DNA of 64,000 bases, from positions 18,208,317-18,272,316 of the forward strand of contig NC_084806.1 of NCBI RefSeq assembly GCF_963583255.1, in the 5' to 3' direction. Positions 10,734 through 22,382 of the stretch are shown piece by piece. Within the stretch, counting starts at the first letter, position 1. The number at the start of each line of letters is the position of its first letter. The translations under genes and the position numbers were made by a program. This stretch comes from Pyrus communis. Taxonomy: Eukaryota > Streptophyta > Magnoliopsida > Rosales > Rosaceae. The notes beneath the pieces are model-generated. The model was not told the DNA's origin, did not search any database, and saw only the letters and a list, made by a program, of their open reading frames with translations.

Positions 10734-12424
10734 ATGGTTGAAGTTGAGGATGAGGAATTTGTCTTTGCCCTAATTGCATCGAGCACTGTGGATTATATGA
10801 AAGAATGGGTGCTCGACATAGGTTGTACCCATCACATCACTTCTCAAAGGCATTGGTTTTCAAGCTTCAAAGTTATAAATGGAACTATGTATATGGGAGA
10901 TGATAATACATGTACAACTCAAGGAATTGGAAGCTTCAGGATCAAGCATCATGATTGTATGATTTAAGAATTGCATGGTGTAACATACATCGCAAATTTG
11001 AAGAAAAAATTGATCTCACTAGGCACTCTCGAGTCACAAGGCTACAAGTTTTACTCTGATAACAACGTGCTCAAAGTTGCTAGAGGAGCACTTGTCATAA
11101 TGAAAAGGCCTCAGAATGGCTTACTTTATATGTTACAAGGAAAATCTTTGTAAAATGGAGTCGATACGGTAGCTAATGAACTGCAAAGTGATAAAAGTGA
11201 CTTGTTTGCATTATGGCACATGAGGTTGGGATATGTAGGAGAAAAAACATTGCAAAGATAGAGTTATGTGAGCACTGCGTTCTTGGCAAACAAACAAAGG
11301 TGAAATTTAGCTTAGCTGTTAATCAAACGAAAGGGATTTTGGACTATGTTCACTCTGATGTTTGGCGTCTGCAAAGAATGCTTCTTTAGGTGGAAAAAAC
11401 ATGTTTTGTATCTTTTATTGATGTCTACCCTTATATATCATGGATATATATGATGAAACGAAAGGACGAGGTTCTTAACATCTTCCTGGAATGGAAGAAC
11501 ATGGTGGAGAACAAGACTGGAAAGAAGATTAAGATACTAAGAAGTGACAATGGAGGAGAATATACCTCTAATCCTTTCTTCAAAGTGTGTAAAAAAGAAT
11601 GGATTACTCGGCATTTCTGTGTTAGACATACTCCACAGCAGAATGAGATTGCAGAGAGACTAAATAGGACCTTGCTTGAGAAAGTTCGTTGCATGCTATC
11701 TCAAGCTAAGATGCCAAAGAGATTTTGGGCAGAAACTTTGAGATATGCATGTCATATGCTTAATCAACTACCATCAATAACATTGGAGGGTAGAACACCC
11801 ATTGAAGTGTGGTCTAGAGAACCATTTCAGGACTACGATAAGTTACGAGTGTTTGGATACAATGCCTGCTTTCATGTGAAGGAAAACAAATTGGATCTAC
11901 GAGCCAAGAAAACTGTCTTTATGGGATTCAATAGTGGTGTGAAAGGCTTCAAACTTTGGTGTCCCGAGTTGAACAAGATTATAGTAAGTAGAGATGTGAT
12001 ATTCGATGAAAATCACATGAAATTGAAGGAAGATGTTCAGATGGTGGAGCTTGGGAAATAAGTAATTGTGAATTCACAGCCAAGTAAGGAAATTGTGGAA
12101 GAAGAAAGACAATGTGATCAACTTGAACATGAAGAGAGTGATCACGAAGAAGAAACACCATCAGAAGAACTAAAGATACAGGATGATTGCATAGCCAAAA
12201 GGAAGGGAAAAAAAAGCATATCCTTACCTGCGAGATATAAAGATTGCATGGCCTACAAGGTACATGCATTGCTAGTAATTGAGGCTAAAATTCCCACTAA
12301 TTTTGAAGAAGCAGTAAATAGTGAAGAAGAGAGCATTTCATCGTCCATTGCATCATGTAGGCCATGCAATGGATGATGAAATGCTATCCCTTCACAAGAA
12401 TAAGACTTGGGAATTGGTGAAGCT
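10734..12424 (+). pseudogene. Copia protease-integrase region, broken
   Basis: The protease motif appears as WVLDIGCTHHIT, in place of the usual D-S-G active-site triplet. A GAG-pre-integrase region follows (to about 11153) and a stop separates it from the integrase core. At 11390-12061 are SDNGGEY and 'TPQQNEIAERLNRTLLE', the second Asp and the Glu of the DDE triad, then FWAETLRYACHMLN and the 'LRVFG' C-terminal segment. The linker to RT is acidic (12068-12376). Several stops make it non-functional. Confidence 0.88.
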
Positions 12425-12429
12425 GCCTA

Positions 12430-14211
12430 TGTTGGAAACGTGCCCTAAAGTCAATCATATGATGATACTTTATGGAGATTTCACATGTTAAACTAATCTA
12501 GTTTAATTTACAAGGCAAATATAATTGTTTAAAGTCGTCTCATATAAATGTCATATGCTTAAACGATAAGTCCAAGGAATATGTAATTGGGAGAATGTGA
12601 TCTAAAGAAGTTAGATTCATAAGACCATTCTTTTTCGTATACATATCCTAAATGTTCCTGATCATAGGATTGCCAATTGGGCATTGACAGTCCGTTAAGA
12701 TCAACATGTGTTATGTCTTTTCTTAAAGAGAGTGACTGGTCTCGAGTCATTGGTGTGACGGACACCAAGACAAGTATGTAGGTGCTCAATAGAGAATGAG
12801 TCCACTGAACATGATCAACGAGGAGTTCTCATACTCATGTCACATGAGAACTCATGGTTGGGATAATGCAAAGTAGTCCTTTGACTTGAGCCATCATAGT
12901 TGTTTTGTGTTTAAGTCCTTAATCTTTGACTATGTCAAAGTCACTCCATCAGAGGGTGTCCACGAACCACTTAGCCACGGAGGCAAGTAAATGAGCAACA
13001 AAGGATATCTAGCCTTCAAACTGTTTGAGGGAGAATACTTTATGATATGATTAAGAATCTCTGGCCAGAGCATGAATGAGATTTAGAAAGTCGTTCTAAA
13101 TCACATTCAAGGTAATCATATAAGGAAAAGAATCACATTGGATAGTAAACATGAATAAACTATCAATCTAAACAATGTGGCCAAGAGTATTGTGTTAGAG
13201 AAAGACCGTATTGCATTGTGAATAGGTCATCCACCTCTTCTAATTAGCTTGGGTAGCCATGATATACTGTTAGATGTCACTCATGGTTTGTGGAAACCCT
13301 AAAGGTGTATAATAACTAAAGGGAGAATTGAAAATATGGTTCAATTCACAATCAATTTGAAGAGTTCTAATCGCCCATTGCCTCGCTAAAAGGAACCTAA
13401 TGGATCATACACCGTGTAAGGTAAAAATTGAAGAAAAACGGAGATGAGTAAGGATAATTAAATGGTTTAATTATTTATGGCTAGGATTAATTAATACGTT
13501 AATTAATCAAACAAATATGTTCGTTATAGACCTCGGGTTGGTTTTGGACCGTAAGGTCTAATGTGATTTGAATGTCAAGTCCAATAACTCAAGTTGTATG
13601 ACAACTTGAAACACAAAGGGCCTCAAAGCCCAAAGAACCCAATATGGCCAACCATAAGAGTGTGGGGTAGTGAACTTGGCTTAATTGCAAGTTTGCCACT
13701 CCATTATTAGGTGGTATAAAGGCAACTTTATAGCCATTTCATCCTTAGGGTTTTTCTTGGGAGAAAAGATGAGAACACAAAGCTCTCTTGACTCTCTAGG
13801 AGGCCGGCCACCTTGGAAGAGATTACTAGCATATATCTCTTCCTAGGTCACTCATCTCTTCATCAATGCTCTCCTTGGTGTGGAGACTTAGAGGTTCTCT
13901 ATTTTGGGAACTGGGAGAATCTATTCATCCATCCTCCCTCAAGAAAACCATAGAGCTAAGAAGTAAGGAATGAACACCCTCTTTCTTGGGTGATTAGCCT
14001 TTGCTTATGCAAAGAGTAATCAACAAAGGTATAAGATTTCTCAACTCACTTTGTTTTGAGTTGAGCCTTGGTTCACCATAACTACTAGGCTTTGAATTTC
14101 ATGGGTTATGTTTTGTTTTTGAGTGCATACAAGCATGATTCCGCCTTTTAATTGTTAATAGCATGCATAGATGTTGCATAAATGAACTAGTTTTCACAAA
14201 TATTTCCTTCA
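12430..14211. mobile_element. Solo LTR (Copia, Angela/BARE-like) nested in the Copia RT leader
   Basis: A 1,782-bp insert begins TGTTGGAAACGTGCCC and ends TTTCCTTCA. It is flanked by a perfect 5-bp TSD GCCTA (12425-12429 and 14212-14216). Removing it with one TSD copy restores the RT reading frame context. There are no internal ORFs, primer site or second LTR, so it is a solo LTR left by LTR-LTR recombination. The start and length resemble the LTRs of the Angela/BARE Copia lineage; the lineage call is from memory. Confidence 0.85.
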
Positions 14212-14216
14212 GCCTA

Positions 14217-15671
14217 GAGGAATGAAAGCAATTGGCTGCAAATGGGTTTATGCAAAGAAGGATGGAAGGGATGACAAGAGCTTGGTAAGATTTAAAGCTA
14301 GACTATTGGCTAAAGGATATGCTCAGAATGAGGGAACAGATTACAATGATATTTTTTTCTCCTATGGTTAAACATTCCTCCATTCAAATATTGCTTGCCC
14401 TAGTTGCACAATTCAACCTTGAATTGGTACAACTAGAAGTGAAGACTGCATTCCTTCATGGTAATTTAGATGAAGAGATTTATATGAGACAACCCGAGGG
14501 GTATCAAGTGAAGGGCAAAGAAAGATTGGTTTGTAAGCTTAGAAAATCTCTTTATGGTTTGAAGCAGTCGCCTAGGTAGTGGTATTTAAGATTTGACAAG
14601 TTTATAAAGGGTTATGACTATACAAGAAGTCACTAAGATCACTATGTTTATCACAAGAAGTTGAAAGATGGTTCGTTCGTGTACTTGTTAATCTATGTGG
14701 ATGACATACGCATAGCCTCAAGCAATATTTTAGAGATAGAAAAGTTGAAGGAGCAAATGAGAAGGAGTTCGAAATGAAGGATCTTGGTGAAGCCAAGAGA
14801 ATATTGAGAATGGAGCTCACAAGGGATAGATAAAAAGGTTTGGTGTGTTTATCTCATAAGCAATATCTTGAGAAGTTGTTACAAATGTTTGGAGTAACAA
14901 AAGACACTAAGCCTGTAAGAACTCTATTAGGTGCTCACTTCAAGTTAAGCAGTCAACAATGTCCCAAAACTGATGAAGAAAAGATGAAGATGGATGATAT
15001 TCCATATGCTAATTTGGTTGGAGGATTAATGTATGCTATGGTGTGTACTCGTCCTGATATAGCACACACAACTGGAATTGTTAGTAGATTCATGCATAAT
15101 CCTGGAAGAGAGCATTGGAATGCTGCTAAGTAGATACTAAGGTATTTACATGAAACAAGGGACAAACATATTTGTTTTGAAAGATGTGATGAAGGAATTG
15201 ATAAGTTCTCAATGAGGTATGTGGACTCAGACTTTGCTGGAGACTTAGACAAGAAAAGATCGACGACTGGTATGTGTTTACTATGGCAAAGGGTCCTATA
15301 TGCTGAAGATCAATATTACAACCAACGGTGGTACTATCAACCACAGAAGTAGAATACATGGCGATCGCTGAAGCTATCAAAGAAGCAATGTGGACTCTGA
15401 GGTTGTTAGGAGATTTAGGTGTAGAGCAACATAAGTTGGATGTATATTGTGACAGCCAAAGTACCTATATTTGGCCAGATATCAGGTACATCATGCTAGG
15501 ACTAAGCACATTGATGTACGATATGATTTTGTGAGAGAAGTGAGAGCTAAAGGTGAGATTCGTCTAAAAAAGGTTGCTACAGAAGATAATCTAGCTAATA
15601 TGTTGACAAAATTGGTTAATACAACTAAGTTCAAGCACTGTTTGGATTTGGTGCAATTGAAGCAAGTTTGA
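14217..15671 (+). pseudogene. Copia reverse transcriptase-RNase H region, broken
   Basis: RT starts with the classic 'AIGCKWVYAKKDG', continues through 'VKTAFLHGNLDEEIYM' and SLYGLKQSPR, and carries the catalytic box as IYVDD (about 14693-14707). RNase H retains STTEVEYMA and a D-S-Q site. Stops at about 14577, 14635, 14832 and 15132 and frameshifts near 14755 and 15290 destroy it. Confidence 0.9.
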
Positions 15672-16123
15672 TCTTGCGATATGGTGGAGCAATGGAAGTT
15701 GTTTGATGCCTCATTATGGATTTCATGCCAAGGTGGAGATTGTTGGATTTGGCACTAAATCAACATGCCTAAACTAAAAAGGATTAGGATATCTTCGACG
15801 CAAAATATTTGGATTTGTGTTTCCTAGTTGGTTTGGGATTTGGTTTTAGTATAGGATTTGGTTTCCTATATTCTAAGGACTTTGTGCAAATCTATGACAT
15901 CTATTAGTATAAATAGATGAATGTGGGATAGAGTTTTGTGTGTGAAAGTTGTGAGAGGCATAAGTTTGTATACTTGAGAACACTTTGTGTTTGTGAGTTA
16001 TCTTGTATTTGTTGGTAATCAATAAAGCTTCCGTTGTTAGAGAGGTACTCTTGTATTGGAAGAACTCTGAAATTGTTGTGTTTTGTTTATTGCTTGATTT
16101 TTTTCTTGGTTTAGTTTATAACA

Positions 16124-16690
16124 CAGTGTTCATCACACAATTGGAGCATTATCAACAGTAACCCTCATTGAAAACCTACAAGCAACGTTTTGATTTTGTT
16201 CCATCGAATGTATATGCATATTTTATATTACAAATGTGTGTGTATGTATTATTGTACTTACGCTCATCTTGATGTTCTGTGGATGGTTCTTGTGCATTAA
16301 GATTAAAACCATTTTCTTAGATTATCCAATACTCCAAAGCACGGTAAAATTTTTGTTATGAGATGTCATTTGACTGTTTGGGTTAAGAAAGTATAGCAAT
16401 AGAAGCTTCATCTTTCAAAAAAGAAATGGTGCACTTTAAACATGAATGGGGAAACAACTCGGGCATCCTCATGCACAAACTGTGTGTGGTTCCCACTTAC
16501 CACCATAAGGAAAATGTGGTAATCTTCCAGACCCACTTTTGGAAGATTCGTGTTTCAACTAAATACTTGCAGATCGAAATTTTATCTGCACAACTTCAAT
16601 TAGTGAATTTAACATCTGAACAAGAATACTCGGTTCAGAACGATCACTCAACTCATTAGTGTATTAACATTCAGAAAGATCACCCTCAGT
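16124..16690 (+). pseudogene. SDE3-like copy A, 3' tail
   Basis: Resumes after the Copia TSD with 'ttcatcacacaattggagc', the sequence that follows the coding end of copies B (26525) and C (38577). Homology continues through the GT-rich stretch (16230) and the 'cgatcactcaactcattag' block to about 16690. Confidence 0.8.
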
Positions 16691-17139
16691 TCACATCGTT
16701 GGATGGAGCATCAGTTCCAAAATCACTTGTTCGCACTAAAAAACCAGAACTTGTACATTAACAAAAATAAAACAGTTGAATATCAAAGTGCGCAATAAAC
16801 AAGACTACAAAATCATAAAAATATGAATAATGCTAGGGAGTCCAAATTTTTTAAACCAAATTTGCAAACCAAATGATGTGATTGTTGATTTAGAATATTA
16901 CTTAAGCATTGATTAACGTGCTTATTTCATATTAGGCTTGGGCCAAAACGGGATCAAGCTTAGGATCTTCAGGTCGTTGGAAGGTGCCAAGCAACGAAGA
17001 TGTGGTCCATTGAAAGATTTTCGAACGAGCATGCCATTCCACATGTAATGGCGTGTTGCCTTCGTTTGGGGCTTTCTCGACTCCAACTTATCTTCGTGGA
17101 GTGCTCCATTGACTAGGTAGTCATTAATATGATCTCATT
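16691..17139. other. Intergenic stretch
   Basis: No gene seen. The right part (from about 16930) is probably the flank of the Gypsy remnant that follows. Confidence 0.4.
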
Positions 17140-17480
17140 TTAACTCAGGATTCTGTTAATCTGTGCCATCTCTACTACTGGTTCCGTGTTTGTGCTCGAC
17201 TTCTCCAGGCACTCAATTGGAATGGAGTGTCTGACCTGGTGGTTAAGAGTAGAACCTAAACATGCTAGTGTGTCTGTGTGGTTATTCTTTGCTCGTGGAA
17301 TATGCTCAATGGCATTAGTCGAAAACACTGTGAGGTGTTATCGTACCTTTTTTAGGTATTGCGCCATCATTATATGTTTCGTCGTGTGCTCCCATGAGGC
17401 TTGATTGATGATCTGCTGAGAATTTGATGGATTGCGAGCTTCTCCACTGCTCAGTCTTTTGCTAGTTGAAGGCTACTAAT
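17140..17480 (-). pseudogene. Ty3/Gypsy RNase H remnant
   Basis: On the minus strand a 62-codon open piece reads IEHIPRAKNNHTDTLACLGS, the end of the Gypsy RNase H domain (usual form '..IPR..N..ADALA.L.S'), followed by 'IPIECLEKSS'. The Asp of the ADALA motif is retained as TDTLA. Upstream sequence (17330-17480) continues the domain with stops. No LTR found for it. Confidence 0.7.
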
Positions 17481-17909
17481 AATGCCTTTTATTCTACCTC
17501 GTCGTTGGATGCTTTGAAGCTTAGAATGTCATGGGCCTGATCGACACGTCTTAGAGCTGCGGAGCCTGAGTTGGCGCTTCGGGAAGCTGCCCTGGGGGAT
17601 TGGTCGGGTTGAGATCCATGGTGCAAGATCGGTGTGGCCGGAGGTCACGAAGGTGTGGTCAGCATAGGTTGGGTTACGCACATCAGGAGTAATGGGTCAT
17701 CGATGCTCGACTGCTGGCGCTAGGTTGCTCAAGTGAGTTGCGTGTAACAGGAAGAATCGTGCCATTGGGTCCATGGCGCTAAGCTGCTCTTAAATTGAGT
17801 TGCGCGCAACAAGAGGAGCTAGACCACTAGGTTATATAAATTTTTTGATCTCAAATATCACAAAATCCACACTTCACTGAAATCTTACAAAATTTTTATA
17901 TTTTTTTCC
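17481..17909. other. GC-richer unassigned stretch, probable Gypsy remnant
   Basis: 17520-17830 has a different base composition (short GC-rich repeats around 'ttgcgcgcaac/ttgcgtgtaac') from its flanks and no open frame. It may be further decayed Gypsy sequence. 17838-17908 is related to 33172-33235 elsewhere in the array. Confidence 0.3.
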
Positions 17910-18446
17910 GGTAAACTACGATTTGACCCCCTAAACTATTAATCTAGTTAAAATTGACCTCTTGAACTATTTTTTTGGTAAATTAATCCCCAAAAATATT
18001 TAAAATTATTCAATCAACCCCTTACTGTTAGATTTCATCCACTATTCCGTCAAATTCAAGGACATATTAGTATTTTTATCATCAATATTTTTTATCTGCA
18101 TATGCGCTTCTAGTATCATCTTCACAACCTTCATCATCTGCACCAATTTACTATTAGATCAACTCAAACAACCATGATCTTGCATATTTGAGAAATCAAA
18201 ATCATCAAAAGTCGTAAACCAATCATCATGCGCATTTGAGAAATCAAAATCATCAAAATCACACTTGTTTTTCCATTGCATAGTTCCACCCATGTAAAAC
18301 CCATCCACAAAGTAGCCCCATGGTGAATCAAATCCTTTGTGCGAATCCAATCCTTCACTTCGCCCAAAATCTTCCCAAAAAAATTAAGGTTTAGGAGGTC
18401 AATTTCAACTAGAGTAATAGTTCAAGAGGTTAAATGACAGTTTACC
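17910..18446. mobile_element. MITE with about 50-bp terminal inverted repeats
   Basis: The left end (GGTAAACTACGATTTGACC..) and the reverse complement of the right end (GGGTAAACTGTCATTTAACC..) match over about 50 bases including 'GAACTATTA.TCTAGTT'. Long TIRs suggest a MULE-type MITE, though no clear TSD is seen. It lies within sequence that is uninterrupted at 33230. The core holds a duplicated 'gagaaatcaaaatcatcaaa' block (18189 and 18237). Confidence 0.65.
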
Positions 18447-18468
18447 CATTTTTAATACACCTAAATTT

Positions 18469-19256
18469 TCCACTTAGTACGAGGGTCTAGTGTTATTCAT
18501 CTTCACTTGTAAGCAGTGTTTGAAATATCCTGGATATGCTTGATATTTTCACATAAATATCCAAAAATTCAGGGAAAGATATGAAAAGAGGGGGTGAAGT
18601 CTAAACTTCACCCCATATCCACGATATTTTAGGAAATTAGTCAATTTCCTCAATATTTTCGATATTTTCAAGAAATATCAAATGTTTGCACGCAATTTGC
18701 AAAAAGTTTGTAGGAAATATCTATCAGCCTATGCATTCTTTATTTTTTTTTAATTTCTTTCTTTATGGTATTAGTTTACTTCAATAAAACTTATTCTGCT
18801 TTCATGACGAAAATTTTAATTAAGTTATATATAATTTATTCTTTCTAATGAAATGCTTTATTTTATTACTTGTCATTATAAGGAAGTTTTTCTTCTCACA
18901 TATCACATACTTATTGTTTACACAGTATCTAATCATTAATTTTTTATTCCTACGTGTGTTGTGGCTTCATATGACATTCCCTAAAAAATAATTTTAAATT
19001 TCCATGTTTTTGAGAAAATTTCCATCATTTCCATCGAAGGCAATCAATATCGATATACGATTTATCCATTGATATTTCCACAATCTGCCTATCGATATTT
19101 CAACTGATACCGATATTTTAAAAACTGCTTGTAAGTGAGAGGTCTTAGGTTCGATTCTAACCAAAGGCAACTTGGAACCTCATTACTGCTAACCCATTGT
19201 GAGACTAGGCCCACCCATTCCCCTTTAGTGTAGATAAGACCATTTATTTAAAAAAT
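18469..19256 (+). mobile_element. tRNA-derived SINE split by a hAT MITE
   Basis: Flanked by a 12-bp duplication ACACCTAAATTT / ACCCCTAAATTT (18457-18468 and 19257-19268). Without the inserted MITE it is about 165 bp. It has a pol III A-box-like 'ggtctagtgttattc' and B-box 'GGTTCGATTCT', and an A-rich tail. Its head is shared with the SINE at 50254-50392. Confidence 0.75.
18514..19127. mobile_element. hAT-type MITE nested in a SINE
   Basis: 614 bp with inverted ends CAGTGTTTGAAATATCC and, on the other strand, CAGTTTTTAAAATATCG. A perfect 8-bp TSD CTTGTAAG (18506-18513 and 19128-19135) is the hAT signature. AT-rich and non-coding, rich in 'gatatttc'-type short repeats. Confidence 0.88.
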
Positions 19257-19424
19257 ACCCCTAAATTTAGATGGACTTTAAAATGTCTATTAAAATCTCA
19301 ATTGACTACACATAGATTTGTATGAATTCCAAGAATGTCTGTTAAAATCTCAATTGACTACACCTAAATTTGCATAGATTCTAATAATGTCTACTAAAAT
19401 CTTAGTTGACTACATGAATAGATT

Positions 19425-19898
19425 TCGGTTTCATGATGAAGGCGTAACCGTTGGACATTTCAGTCATATCTTTCTGATGAATGCTTTCGCTATTTTTGAG
19501 CTAGAAATTCATTGTCTTAGATGTCAACCGTGTCATTGTTTCAAAATGTAGTTTACGAATTTGGTCTAGTGGCTCTCGATCTCCACTTTATTGAAGATTT
19601 AGTTCAAATCTCATAAATGGGTTTTGCAGATGGTATCTCATGCATTAAGCTTGAAACCCATTGTCCTAGATGTAAACCGTGTTATTGTTTCTAAATATAG
19701 TTTATGCATTTGGTCTAGTGACGCTTAGTCTCCATTTTATTAGAGATTTTGAGTTCAAATGTCATAGACGGACTTTGGATGAAAGAAACCTGCTCTCTAC
19801 CAAATTCAGTATGTACCTAATGTTGATAGGAAGTTTGGACAAATGTTTAGTAAAACAATAACAAATCCCACAAATTGAGCAGTCAACATTCAAAAAGA
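19425..19898 (+). pseudogene. SDE3-like tail fragment upstream of copy B
   Basis: Begins within the coding region before degraded motif II ('catgatgaagg..ggacatttcagtcatatctttct') and soon diverges. It then matches the tail fragment at 34391-35000, including 'gtacctaatgttgatagga' and 'cccacaaattgagcag'. An internal duplication is visible: the 'ccattgtc.tagatgt.aaccgtgt.attgtttc' block occurs at about 19510 and 19662. Confidence 0.7.
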
Positions 19899-19903
19899 CA
19901 TTT

Positions 19904-20908
19904 TGTGATCACCTGTCCAAGAATTTAAAGAACAGAAGGGCATTTTTGTAACTTCACAAGGATTGGGATATTTATTTTGAAATGGGTTTGCTTTTAGGTC
20001 TTAAATGGTGAGCCGAGTGGGGCCCACTTACTTTTTGGTCCCCTGGCCTCTCTCCTCCCTTTTCTGCCATGTGGCACAAACCCTTCCCCCCTTCCCCGCC
20101 CCAAAAAAAATATCTCTACTCTCTTATCACCCCGTAAGGTCCTTTCTTCCTCTCTCTCTGTTTCATTTCTATCTCTCTCCCTCTTGGACCTCTCTCTCTT
20201 CATCGCTGCATCCTTTCTTTCCCCCGTGCACCACTCACCACCCTTACCATGGAACCCGGCCCAAACTCTAGGCCCAGACCTAAATAACCCAAGCTTAAAA
20301 CCCAGAACTGAACTAGCCCAACCCAGACTGAACCAGCCCAAACACAGAACCCAGTCGGCGCGTGGGCCTCTGTCTTGGCCAGCGCGTGGAGCACACGTTC
20401 CTCCACCGAAGGTACTGTGCTCTGCCAACGTCCACGGTGACACTAGCAACTTTTTCGGCCAACTTTCCGGTGACCCAAATCGTCATGTGGGGGTACCCAA
20501 GGTCCCTTTTATGTTTTTCAATGTCCTGAATCCATATATGATGTCCGTTTCCTGAAATTAAATCATTTTAGTATAGTTTTATTAATTGGTACCTTTATGT
20601 GCTTAGGTGCAATTGTGTATGTTGTTTCCATCCTCTCTTGTTTGCATGGCTCTTTGACAACAAAGTATATGTGAGTGGACCCCTTCTAAAATGCATATAT
20701 TACTATTAGAAATGCATACATGAAAAACATGATTTAATGGCTACGTTTTACAAAACATTTATGAGTAAATTGGTTTCACGCTTTATGAATTATCATGCTT
20801 ATTCGACTTTACGTTCTTTGTGATATATATGATTGATGACTATATACCTACTTATGAAAGTGGTTTTATGATATGACGTTTTAGTTATTGAGCTCCGATT
20901 TGAGATAA

Positions 20909-20939
<31 letters not shown>

Positions 20940-21005
20940 ATATTATGCTAATGTTCTTATGTGCTTATTTAGTGGTTATTCAATGATACTGCCTATGGGC
21001 GAATG

Positions 21006-21043
<38 letters not shown>

Positions 21044-21783
21044 ATATATATATATATAGCTTGGGCTGGGCGTAGGTTGGTGGCTTCGGCTAAAAAATAC
21101 TTGTATATGGCTTCAGCTAGGCATTTGTAGATGGCTTCGGCCAGGCGTTTGGTTGGTGGCTTCGGCTGGAAGATATTTATATATTGCCTACGGGTGGGAG
21201 ATGTAGTGCCTTCGGGCGAATGAAGATATATATATATATATATATAAATATAAATATATACATATATCTTTGTGCTACTAATACTAAGCACATTATATAC
21301 GATATATGTTTTATGAAAGGTTTTATTGCATGCTAGTGTTTTTTGGAAAACCTATTACATATTATGCTATTGAGTTTTCATAAACTTTGGGGGTTAGTAT
21401 GTTGTTGAATAACTGTTTTAGTATTACTTATTTATCAACTTGGTTCACTCATGTTTTGTTTTGCGCCCCATCAGGACTTAGAATCGAGGTGTACAATCCA
21501 ATGTGAAGGCACTCCCGCATCGGCATCTTCAAGTCCTCTCGGTGCAGGACCCATCCTTTTGTTCATTCAATTTTATATTATTCCTTTTAAGTGTCTCGGT
21601 TTAGTTGTATGCTTTGAACACGTTCCATAAATGCATATTCATTATAATTAAATTTACAAGTTTTATTTATGTTAGTTAATTGTTCTTAGTTCTCATGCAT
21701 CCTAATATGCCTTCGTCACCTTCGGGTGTCGACTAGTACGAGCCTACCCTGGTGTTTGGTGAATATCAACGTAGGGCGTGTCA
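19904..21783. mobile_element. Solo LTR, about 1.9 kb
   Basis: An insert between sequences contiguous near 34995 begins TGTGATCACCTG and ends GGGCGTGTCA. The flanks CATTT (19899-19903) and CTTTT (21784-21788) are a plausible 5-bp TSD with one change. It contains no pol domains and no second LTR. Open frames around 20000-20550 lie in a GC-rich, CT-rich region and show no known domain. Probably Gypsy-type; lineage not determined. Confidence 0.65.
20908..20934. repeat. (AT)n microsatellite
   Basis: Pure TA dinucleotide run. Further TA/TG runs lie at 21007-21057 and 21225-21261, all inside the solo LTR. Confidence 0.95.
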
Positions 21784-21788
21784 CTTTT

Positions 21789-21899
21789 ATCATTCCCAGA
21801 GCAAGGAAGATGTGGCATATTATTTCTTGATTTTGTTGGACCCGATAAAATGTTTCCAATATTATTTTTCTTATTTATAATGACGATTTTTTGATTATC

Positions 21900-21933
<34 letters not shown>

Positions 21934-22382
21934 ACCGTTCTTTTATTATCTCGAAATTAATCTCATATTTGATGAATAGGATTAATTTGTAATGGGGTCT
22001 GGGAAGGTTAAAGACATTTTAATTTATTTCCGGCTACAGTTAAATGGTACATGTTCTCTTAAAGCTTTAAATCAAGAAATCACTTGTATTTTTACCACCT
22101 TAATGCCTAGAACCCAAAATTGAAAAGCAAATTTGACTTCAAATTCTACCTCATTTTTAAGGGGACAACTCATAGGCATGGTTCAAGTATCTTTAGTCCA
22201 AGCTTTCTCTGGGTTCCCCTTCGATTAGCTTGAGGGGGTGTAAAGGAACAACTCATAGCTAATAGTATGTAGAGGTGTATTTTAGAGTTTTGTAACTAAT
22301 CTTTGTGTTAGAGATTTAATTAAGTACAATTAGTCACTAAGCTTTATTAGAGAAATGTATAAATACTGAGTTGAATTCCTTA
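21789..22382 (+). promoter_or_regulatory. Upstream region of SDE3-like copy B with TATA box
   Basis: Closely related to 35000-35575 upstream of copy C. TATAAATA lies at 22358-22365, matched by 35546-35553 in copy C, so transcription should start about 30 bp downstream (near 22390). In this copy that position is occupied by the MITE starting at 22383. A T13A20 run sits at 21901-21933. Confidence 0.6.

Larger units (their letters stand above)
9485..16123 (+). mobile_element. Ty1/Copia LTR retrotransposon, degenerate
   Basis: LTRs of about 382 bp (9485-9866 and 15741-16123; TGTTGGATTTGGC...TTTATAACA) are flanked by a perfect 5-bp TSD CAGTG (9480-9484 and 16124-16128). Order inside is Gag, protease, integrase, RT, RNase H, which is the Copia order. 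The polyprotein is broken by several stops and frameshifts and by a 1.78-kb solo LTR inserted in the RT leader. The LTRs differ at a number of sites. It is inserted into the 3' part of SDE3-like copy A. Confidence 0.93.

Noticed and set aside
19550..19740. tRNA-like A and B boxes ('ggtctagtgg', 'gttcaaatctc') at 19560, 19710 and 34826 as SINEs or tRNA genes
   Set aside because: The spacing is roughly right but no TSD, tail or tRNA fold is evident. The copies move with the array unit rather than as independent insertions.
20005..20555. Several overlapping open frames on both strands in the 19904-21783 insert
   Set aside because: Low-complexity Pro/Ser or Arg/Glu composition in a CT-rich region of a solo LTR, with no domain.
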